Of a stretch of 14,096 nt of DNA, positions 5,966-12,568 are shown piece by piece. Numbering within the stretch: position 1 is the first letter of the stretch; each line of letters starts with the position of its first letter. Under the pieces are notes generated by a model. That model saw only the letters and a list, made by a program, of their open reading frames with translations. It did no database searches and had not been told where the DNA came from. Made by a program: the position numbers and the translations under genes. Source of the stretch: DASZCR01 sp964246705 (GTDB taxonomy: Bacteria; Acidobacteriota; Blastocatellia; Pyrinomonadales; Pyrinomonadaceae); NCBI GenBank assembly GCA_964246705.1, contig CAXTRQ010000157.1, positions 1 to 14,096 of the forward strand, in the 5' to 3' direction.

Positions 5966-8389
5966 ATGATTGATTGCTTGATTATCGGTTTTAACGATTC
6001 GGACTTCGGAACCTACGTTGATCTTCTCACGTCGATGGGTACGGATTCCGGCGCGTTCAGAGACCTCAATCTCGCCTTCATCGAGCACGAAGGCAAGCCC
6101 TACCGGAGCATGGACATTCTCAACCGGTTCTACTGGGAAGATAAGCCGGGCGAGCACAAGCCGTTTCACAATGCGGATTTTCTGTGGCCGGTCGTCACTT
6201 ATCTCGGCTCCTATCTCTCGAAAAGGAATTTGACTTTCGATTACGTCAACCTCTTTCACCTCGAAAAAGAGAAGCTCAGAGAAAAGCTGATGAACAACGA
6301 GGTGTTGACGGTGGCCATCACCACGACGCTCTACGTATCGCCGCACCCGATTCTCGACATCGTCCCCTTCGTCCGTGAGCACAACGATAAAGCGAAGATA
6401 CTCATCGGCGGCCCGTACATCTCAAACCAGCCGAAGCTCGCCGACCAGCAGACCACTCAGCGCCTGTTCGATTATCTCGGCGCAGACATCTACGTGATAA
6501 GTCAGGAAGGCGAAGCCGCACTGGTCAACACTATCAAAGCGCTCAAAAACGGAACGAGCCTCGATAAAGTGGATAACATCGCCTACCGGGACGGCCACAA
6601 GTTTGTAATGACGGCGACCTCGATTGAATCAAACCCGCTCGAAGAGAACAGGGTGGACTACAGCTTATTTCCGCGCCATGAGATGGACGAGTTCGTCACG
6701 CTCAGGACGGCGAAATCCTGCCCTTTCAGTTGTTCGTTTTGCGGCTTTCCGCAACGCGCCGGGAAATATAAGTACCTCGGCGTCGAACTCGTCGAGCAGG
6801 AATTGAATGCCATCAGAGAAATCGGCAACGTGACCACGCTGACCTTTATCGACGACACGTTCAACGTGCCGAAGGAGCGTTTCAGGGAAATGCTCCGCAT
6901 GATGATTAACAACAACTACGGGTTCAAATGGAACTCGTTTTACCGCAGCGACCACGGCGACGAAGCGACCATCGAGTTGATGGCGGCGGCCGGGTGTGAA
7001 GGCGTGTTTCTGGGCGTCGAAGCGGGCAGCAACGAGATGCTTCAGAAGATGAACAAGACAGCGCGCCGCGAGCATTACATGAAGTCGATACCGTTGTTGC
7101 GAGAGGCTGGCGTCTCGACCCATGCCAACCTGATCGTGGGATTTCCCGGCGACACCTACGAGACCTATCTCGAATCAATCTCTTTGATCGAAGAAGCGAA
7201 GCCGGACTTCTACAGAGCACAGTTATGGTATGCCGACCCGGTGACGCCGATCTGGAATAAGGTGGATGAGTATGGCGTGAAAGGCTCGTCGTTCAACTGG
7301 TCACACAACACGATGGATTATAAGACGGCGTGCGATCTGGTTGACCGGATGTTTATTTCGATAGAGGGTTCAATCTGGCTTCCGCAGAACGGTTTCGAGC
7401 AGTGGAGCACATTCTATCTTCAACGCAAGGGAATGAAGATGGAGCAGATAAAAGCCTTCCTGAAGTGCTTCAACGCAATCATCAAACAGAAGCTTGTCGA
7501 GCCTGAACGGACGGAAATCAACCCGACATTGCTTGAGAGCTTGAAGCAGAGCGCAAAGTTCGACAGCGCGGCCAGCCCCTCGATGGAGCCCATTGAGGTT
7601 TATTCCGGCTCAAATTACCTTGAGGCCGAGCGTTTCTGGCTCGGAGAGTTCAGCGGCGGCAGCGGTTCGCCGGACACGAGCGACGAGGCGAATCCCGTGT
7701 TTGAGACGGAGGCGGCCAGAAGAAACATGCCGTGCGTGATTGAAAAAGCGGTCTTCGATAGCGTGCGTGCGAGGTTTGGGGACGAGCTTCATCTGGTTAT
7801 CCTCGCGGCTTATGCAATTCTGCACTCATTAATGAGCGAGCGGGAGCAAGCAGACATCATCTTCGGTTTCGCACGCACAGACTTTGAAGCATCCACCGTA
7901 CCACTAAGACTGCGCGTGTCCCCCGACGTGAGCTTCTCGCGGCTCCTTCAAACCATCCGCGAAAAGCTCGCGCGCTCGGCAAGCCACAGCGCCTTCTCGC
8001 CATATCACTTCATTGCCAACCCGCGGCTGATGGGCTTGCATGGAAACTCCTGCCCCGTGTTCAAAGCCGGTTATATGTTCTCAGACACGACCGGCGGAGG
8101 GCGGACGACGAAGCTCGACGAAGCTTTGGAGGCTTACCCGCAAGTCAGGCAGCAACTCGGTATTCTGTTGGAAGTCGTCAGAAACGACGGCGATATAAGC
8201 CTGAGCCTGAGCTATACGAAAGACGGTTACGACCATGGCGCGGTCGAAGTACTTGCCGCCGACATGAACGGCATGCTGAGAGAGGCGGCTGAGAACCCTG
8301 ACGTTCCGCTCGCGGAACTTGGTCTCAGCACGTCGGCCATTCAGGGAGCAACGGTTCAGGCCGACGCCACCGAGGTTTTCAACTTCTAA
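5966..8389 (+). CDS. B12-binding radical SAM enzyme (PhpK-like) fused to a half condensation domain
   Basis: An 807-residue protein in two parts. Residues 1-about 535 are a B12-binding radical SAM enzyme: a cobalamin-type N-terminal region (MIDCLIIGFND at the start, KILIGGPYIS at 144-153, YVISQEGEAAL at 176-186), then the [4Fe-4S] motif CPFSCSFC with Cys252, Cys256 and Cys259 (CX3CX2C), followed by TFIDDTFNV, GVFLGVEAGS and NLIVGFPGD of the barrel. The N-terminus (IGFND...MGTDSG...RDLNLAF) recalls the PhpK family, whose founder methylates phosphorus in phosphinothricin-type peptides; this is from memory. Residues about 541-790 resemble the C-terminal subdomain of an NRPS condensation domain (LEAERFW for the xxYW region, LHLVILAAYAILH, DIIFGFART, VPLRLRV, FSRLLQTIREKL). 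The HHxxxDG active-site half is absent, so this part cannot catalyse condensation. It probably docks on a carrier or condensation partner (inference). The protein ends in ATEVFNF. Confidence 0.85.
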   Translation: MIDCLIIGFNDSDFGTYVDLLTSMGTDSGAFRDLNLAFIEHEGKPYRSMDILNRFYWEDKPGEHKPFHNADFLWPVVTYLGSYLSKRNLTFDYVNLFHLEKEKLREKLMNNEVLTVAITTTLYVSPHPILDIVPFVREHNDKAKILIGGPYISNQPKLADQQTTQRLFDYLGADIYVISQEGEAALVNTIKALKNGTSLDKVDNIAYRDGHKFVMTATSIESNPLEENRVDYSLFPRHEMDEFVTLRTAKSCPFSCSFCGFPQRAGKYKYLGVELVEQELNAIREIGNVTTLTFIDDTFNVPKERFREMLRMMINNNYGFKWNSFYRSDHGDEATIELMAAAGCEGVFLGVEAGSNEMLQKMNKTARREHYMKSIPLLREAGVSTHANLIVGFPGDTYETYLESISLIEEAKPDFYRAQLWYADPVTPIWNKVDEYGVKGSSFNWSHNTMDYKTACDLVDRMFISIEGSIWLPQNGFEQWSTFYLQRKGMKMEQIKAFLKCFNAIIKQKLVEPERTEINPTLLESLKQSAKFDSAASPSMEPIEVYSGSNYLEAERFWLGEFSGGSGSPDTSDEANPVFETEAARRNMPCVIEKAVFDSVRARFGDELHLVILAAYAILHSLMSEREQADIIFGFARTDFEASTVPLRLRVSPDVSFSRLLQTIREKLARSASHSAFSPYHFIANPRLMGLHGNSCPVFKAGYMFSDTTGGGRTTKLDEALEAYPQVRQQLGILLEVVRNDGDISLSLSYTKDGYDHGAVEVLAADMNGMLREAAENPDVPLAELGLSTSAIQGATVQADATEVFNF
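7586..8386 (+). other. Half condensation domain fused to the radical SAM enzyme
   Basis: Residues 541-807 of the preceding gene. The order of hydrophobic strands and the pieces FWLGEF, ILAAYAILHSLM, IIFGFA and SFSRLLQTIREKL match the second half of the condensation domain encoded at 4345-5946 (NYWKNQL, LLSAFKVLLYRL, IAVGSG, TFQEVLGRVREVV). The first half, with the catalytic histidines, is missing. Confidence 0.75.
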
Positions 8390-8414
8390 TCAACACGCCG
8401 ACGTTTTGATTGAC

Positions 8415-8420
8415 GGGAGG
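8415..8420 (+). promoter_or_regulatory. Ribosome binding site of the A-T-E NRPS gene
   Basis: GGGAGG is 9 bases before the ATG at 8430. This start avoids the long open extension back to 8319, which would overlap the end of the radical SAM gene by 71 bases. Confidence 0.65.
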
Positions 8421-8429
8421 AAAAGGTTG

Positions 8430-11400
8430 ATGAGCGAGACGAAATCGGACTTCATGGTTATTAATCGGAGAACTCTGGAAGAAAAGGAATACTGGGTCAA
8501 AAAGCTGGCGACGCCAACGGAAACCGCAGGTCTGCGGACGGACTATCCTAGACCGGCGGGCTTTTCGGAGCAGACCGGCGCAATCGAACTGAACCTCGAC
8601 GGCGAGCTTCATCGCCAGTTGATTAAGCTCACAAAGGGCGGTCACTTTCTGCTCTACACGACGTTGATGACAGCCCTCAAGGTCTGCCTTCACAAGTATA
8701 CGGAGGGCGACCGTGTCGTCGTCGGTAGCCCGGCGCGTTTGCCGGAAGGCGATTCGAGTCAGCCGGTCAATGCGCTTGCCATCGTCGATTATGTGAGCGA
8801 CGAGTTGCCTTTTCGCGAGTTGCTGATGAGCGTGCGGCAGACGCTGCTCGACGCATATTCAAAACAACTTTATCCGTATCAAAGACTGGTTAAAGACCTC
8901 AATCTCGATGGTCTCAGCAACAAGTGCCCGCTCTTCGACATCGCTCTGGTCTTAAAAAACATTCACGGCGAACTGCCGCACGTTAAAAACGATATTACCT
9001 TCATCTTCGACAAAGAGACGGAGCAGACGACCGGAACCGTTATCTTTAACACAAGCCTTTTCAAGTTGAAGACCATCGAGCGATTTGCGAACCATTTCAA
9101 AACCGCATTGCGCAATGCTCTGGAAAATACGGACACGCGAGTGGGGGAACTGACGCTCTACACACCGGCAGAGAGACAGAGACTCCTGCACGAGTGGAAC
9201 GAAACGAGAAGCGATTACAGCTACGAGGAATGCATCCACCATCTCTTCGAGCAACAGGCCGCGCATGACCCGCAGGCGCTGGCCGTCGCCTCTCAAGACA
9301 GTTCGATTACATACGGCGAGTTGAACGTGCGCGCAAACCGTCTGGCACATGCGTTGAGAGAGAGAGGGGTGGGGGCGGAGACGCTCGTGGGCATCTGCCT
9401 GCCGCGCAGCATTGATTCAATCGTCGCAATGCTGGCGACGCTCAAAGCCGGTGGCGCATATGTGCCGCTAGAGCCAGATTATCCGCGCCAGCGCCTGTCC
9501 TACATGTTGGAGGATGCCTGCGCCGCACTGGTCATAACTCGCAGCGAGCTTCTCGAAAGACTGCCCGGGACGGGTCAGGACATCCTCTGTCTGGATACGG
9601 AGGGCGAGCATCTCGGCATGCACAACGGTGAGAATCCGGCTGGCCCCGCGCGGGCGCAAAATCTGGCCTATGCCATCTATACGTCCGGTTCAACCGGAGC
9701 GCCGAAGGCCGTCGCCGTCACGCACGCAGGTTTGACGAATCTTGTGAAGTGGCACATCGGCGAGTATGAGGTGACGCCGGAAGATCGCGCCACGCTGATG
9801 GCCGCGCAGGGATTCGATGCGGCGGTGTGGGAACTGTGGCCGTACCTCGTCGCGGGAGCGAGCGTTCATATCGTCGGGGAAGAGGCTAGAAACTCCGGCG
9901 CGCGCCTGATGCAGTGGATGTTGAAAGAACAGGTCACGCTCAGCTTCGTTGCGACTCCGCTGGCCGAAGTTTTGATAACCGAGCAGTGGCCGCAGGAAAA
10001 AAAATTGAGAGCGATTTTGACCGGAGGTGACCGCCTGCATCGCAGGCCGGGCGGCGAACAAGGACTGCGGTTGGTCAATCACTACGGGCCGACGGAGAAC
10101 ACGGTCGTCGCCACCTTCGGAGAAGTTGCAGAGGAAGGACGGGGCGAAGGGCTGCCGACCATCGGGCGCGCGATGAAGAACGTGAGGGTTTATATTCTGG
10201 ATGGGAAGCAGCGCGTGGTCGGGGAAGGTGTTCCCGGAGAACTCTACATCGGCGGAGCGGGGCTGGCCAGAGGTTACTGGCAGCGTGCGGATTTGACCGC
10301 CGAGCGGTTTGTTCCCGACGAATTGAGCGGAGAGGCGGGCGGTAGATTATACCGTACGGGCGACCTCGTGCGGTATGTCGAAGACGGCCAGCTAGAGTTT
10401 CTCGGAAGGGTTGACGAGCAGGTCAAGATCAGGGGCTACAGGGTCGAGCCGGAAGAAGTGGAGGCAATACTGCTGGAACACGAACAGGTGAGCGAGGCGG
10501 CGGTCGTGGCGCGCGCGAGCGGAGAAGGAGCGGGAAGAAGGCTCGTCGCCTACGTGGTTTTGAAGGCGGGAAAAGAAATCGGCAGCGATGATTTGAAGCA
10601 GTATTTGAGTGAGCGACTGCCCGAACACATGCTGCCTTCGGCGCTCGTGTTGCTCCCTTTTCTGCCTCTTTCGCCGAACGGAAAAGTTGATCGGCGCGCG
10701 CTCCCGACCCCTAACGATGCCCGACAGGGCGCGGCGCGCGGCTACGTCGCCCCACGCAACGGGGTGGAAAAGCTGCTGGTCGAAATCTGGTCGCAGGTCT
10801 TGGGCGTGGAGGAAATCGGCATCGACGATAACTTCTTCGAGCTGGGCGGCGACTCGATTCTCAGCATTCAAATCATCGCCAGAGCCAATCAGAAGAATAT
10901 ACATTTCACCGCCAAGCAACTCTTCTTACACAAGACGATAGCCGAACTGGCGAAGGAAGTCGGAGACGTGCGAACCGTCGAGGCCGAGCAGGGAAGAGTG
11001 ACCGGAAGCGTCCCGCTCACACCCATCCAGCATTGGTTCTTCGAGCAAAAGGTCGCAGACGTGCATCACTGGAATCACGCGATGCTGCTCGAACTGCGGC
11101 AGCCGCCTCAACCCGACCATTTGAACAAGGCGGTCGAAGAACTTTTGCTTCATCACGATGCGCTTCGACTCCGCTTCGATCTGTCGGAGACGGAATCCCG
11201 GCAACGGATTGTGGAGAGCGCCGAGAGCGGGAGTTTCGTTCACGTCGATTTGTCGGCGCTCGCATTCGCCGAACAGCAGAGGAGGATGGAAGAAACGACC
11301 GCCGCGCTACAGGCGAGCTTGAACCTCTCGGTGGGGCCGCTTCTGCGCGTCGCTTATTTCGATGAGGGCGGCGGGCGACCGGGCAAACTCCTGTTCATCA

Positions 11401-12455
11401 TTCACCATCTCGTTGTTGATGGCGTCTCGTGGCGCATTCTGCTCGAAGACTTCAACACATCCTACAGCCGCGCGCTCGATAACAAGCCCGCAGCCCTGTG
11501 TCAAAAAACGACCTCTTTCAAATATTGGGCGGAGCGTTTGAGCGGGGAAGCGCAGACCGCGAGAATAAAAAGTGAGTTGAATTTCTGGCTCAATCAGGAC
11601 GAGTTGGAAGATAGACCCCTGCCGCTAGATTTCACGGACGGAGAAAATCTGGCCGGTTCAGCGCAGGCCGTCAACGTGTTTTTGAGTCCGGAGGAGACGA
11701 AGGCGTTGCTGCAAGACGTGCCGACCACCTACGGCAGCGAAATAAACGATGTGCTGCTGGCCGCACTGGTCGAAGCAATGAGTCGTTGGAGCGGCAGACG
11801 TGCTCTGCGCGTGACGCTTGAAGGGCACGGGCGCGAGGAAATCTTCGACGAAGTGGATTTATCTCGCACGATTGGCTGGTTCACAACGATGTTCCCGGTG
11901 CATCTGGATTTGAGCATGGCACGCTCGAAGGAAGAGTCTATTAAAGCTGTAATGGGGCAACTTAAAGAGATACCGAATCGAGGCATCGGCTACGGGATGT
12001 TGAAGTATTTATGTCGGGACGAAGAAGTTAAGGAGCGTATGCGACGCATTCCTCAGCCGCAGATCAGCTTCAATTACTTCGGCCAACTCGACCAAATCTT
12101 CGAGCCGGAATCCTTGTTCGACCCGGGTGAGACGACAGACTCCGACAGTGTTAACGAAAAGGGGGCGTCGGGGCAGAGCGCGCGCGGTAAGAGATTTCAC
12201 ATCTTGGATGTGACCGCACACGTCGTCGGAGGGCGTCTGGAGTTGGGACTGATATACAGCGAAAACCTTCATCGGCGCGTAACGATTGAGATGCTCGCGC
12301 ACGACTTCGCAGAGCACTTGCGGGGGATGATAAGCGGGAGTCAGGACATCTCAATGAGCGGCTACGCGCCCGCAGTCTTCAGCCGCGCAAATCTGAGCGA
12401 AGAGGAACTTCAGATTCTTCTGGCGCAAGTCGAAGGGCCTGCGCTTGGCCAGTAA
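8430..12455 (+). CDS. NRPS: half condensation - adenylation (Leu-like) - carrier - epimerization
   Basis: A 1341-residue synthetase. Residues about 14-245 are the C-terminal half of a condensation domain (LEEKEYWVKKL, TDYPRPA, RVVVGSPARL) without HHxxxDG. Adenylation spans about 268-760 with the full motif set: ITYGEL, LKAGGAYVPLEPDYP, YTSGSTGAPK, NHYGPTENTV, GELYIGG, YRTGDLV, GRVDEQVKIRGYRVEP and NGKVDR. By hand alignment to GrsA the pocket reads D463 A464 W467 F506 L530 G532 H551 V559 V560 K752 (DAWFLGHVVK), one residue from the leucine code I recall as DAWFLGNVVK. The carrier domain has DNFFELGGDSI (Ser809); GGDS is typical of carriers feeding an epimerase. Epimerization spans about 860-1310: PIQHWF, IHHLVVDG (His992, His993), EGHGRE, RTIGWFTTMFP and FNYFGQL. 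It should load and epimerize Leu, then pass it on. Layout resembles TycA/GrsA initiation modules except for the half condensation domain. Confidence 0.93.
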   Translation: MSETKSDFMVINRRTLEEKEYWVKKLATPTETAGLRTDYPRPAGFSEQTGAIELNLDGELHRQLIKLTKGGHFLLYTTLMTALKVCLHKYTEGDRVVVGSPARLPEGDSSQPVNALAIVDYVSDELPFRELLMSVRQTLLDAYSKQLYPYQRLVKDLNLDGLSNKCPLFDIALVLKNIHGELPHVKNDITFIFDKETEQTTGTVIFNTSLFKLKTIERFANHFKTALRNALENTDTRVGELTLYTPAERQRLLHEWNETRSDYSYEECIHHLFEQQAAHDPQALAVASQDSSITYGELNVRANRLAHALRERGVGAETLVGICLPRSIDSIVAMLATLKAGGAYVPLEPDYPRQRLSYMLEDACAALVITRSELLERLPGTGQDILCLDTEGEHLGMHNGENPAGPARAQNLAYAIYTSGSTGAPKAVAVTHAGLTNLVKWHIGEYEVTPEDRATLMAAQGFDAAVWELWPYLVAGASVHIVGEEARNSGARLMQWMLKEQVTLSFVATPLAEVLITEQWPQEKKLRAILTGGDRLHRRPGGEQGLRLVNHYGPTENTVVATFGEVAEEGRGEGLPTIGRAMKNVRVYILDGKQRVVGEGVPGELYIGGAGLARGYWQRADLTAERFVPDELSGEAGGRLYRTGDLVRYVEDGQLEFLGRVDEQVKIRGYRVEPEEVEAILLEHEQVSEAAVVARASGEGAGRRLVAYVVLKAGKEIGSDDLKQYLSERLPEHMLPSALVLLPFLPLSPNGKVDRRALPTPNDARQGAARGYVAPRNGVEKLLVEIWSQVLGVEEIGIDDNFFELGGDSILSIQIIARANQKNIHFTAKQLFLHKTIAELAKEVGDVRTVEAEQGRVTGSVPLTPIQHWFFEQKVADVHHWNHAMLLELRQPPQPDHLNKAVEELLLHHDALRLRFDLSETESRQRIVESAESGSFVHVDLSALAFAEQQRRMEETTAALQASLNLSVGPLLRVAYFDEGGGRPGKLLFIIHHLVVDGVSWRILLEDFNTSYSRALDNKPAALCQKTTSFKYWAERLSGEAQTARIKSELNFWLNQDELEDRPLPLDFTDGENLAGSAQAVNVFLSPEETKALLQDVPTTYGSEINDVLLAALVEAMSRWSGRRALRVTLEGHGREEIFDEVDLSRTIGWFTTMFPVHLDLSMARSKEESIKAVMGQLKEIPNRGIGYGMLKYLCRDEEVKERMRRIPQPQISFNYFGQLDQIFEPESLFDPGETTDSDSVNEKGASGQSARGKRFHILDVTAHVVGGRLELGLIYSENLHRRVTIEMLAHDFAEHLRGMISGSQDISMSGYAPAVFSRANLSEEELQILLAQVEGPALGQ
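8469..9164 (+). other. Half condensation domain at the N-terminus of the A-T-E NRPS
   Basis: Residues 14-245 align with the second half of the free condensation domain: EEKEYWVKKL to EQLNYWKNQL, LRTDYPRPA to LPTDRPRPA, and LLYTTLMTALKVCLHKYTEGD to the matching helix before DIAVGS. About 250 residues carrying the catalytic histidine motif are lacking. Confidence 0.8.
9195..9350 (+). repeat. Module-boundary repeat, copy 1 (condensation-adenylation linker)
   Basis: This stretch, coding the end of the linker and the A1 motif, matches 13931-14086 without gaps (offset 4736 bases). It includes an exact 18-base match, gaaacgagaagcgattac (9201-9218 and 13937-13954), and an exact 17-base match, ggcgctggccgtcgcct (9275-9291 and 14011-14027). 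It reflects related modules rather than a mobile element. Confidence 0.75.
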
Positions 12456-12568
12456 GCAGCGCGGCCAATTCTTATCTTCCCCATTCGTCCATCCGGAGCA
12501 GTCTCACCAACCCGCAGGTCTTCGACGGCTTTCTGAAACTAACTAACCCCCGGATTAACAACACCGAT
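12456..12568 (+). other. Intergenic gap between two NRPS genes
   Basis: These 113 bases separate the epimerization-ended NRPS from the next NRPS. I see no terminator hairpin, no promoter I would defend and no clear ribosome binding site. The downstream frame is open across it, but its translation (rich in Ser, Asn and Pro) resembles neither an epimerization nor a condensation linker. Confidence 0.5.

Noticed and set aside
8319..8429. A longer N-terminus for the A-T-E NRPS starting at 8319.
   Set aside because: It overlaps the end of the radical SAM gene, and ATG 8430 has GGGAGG at the right distance.
7586..9164. A single condensation domain split between the radical SAM gene and the NRPS.
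   Set aside because: Both pieces align to the same C-terminal half, so they do not complement each other, and neither carries HHxxxDG.
12456..12568. Programmed frameshift fusing the two NRPS genes.
   Set aside because: The open frame across the gap does not read like an NRPS linker, there is no slippery site I can defend, and separate epimerase-ended and condensation-started subunits are normal.
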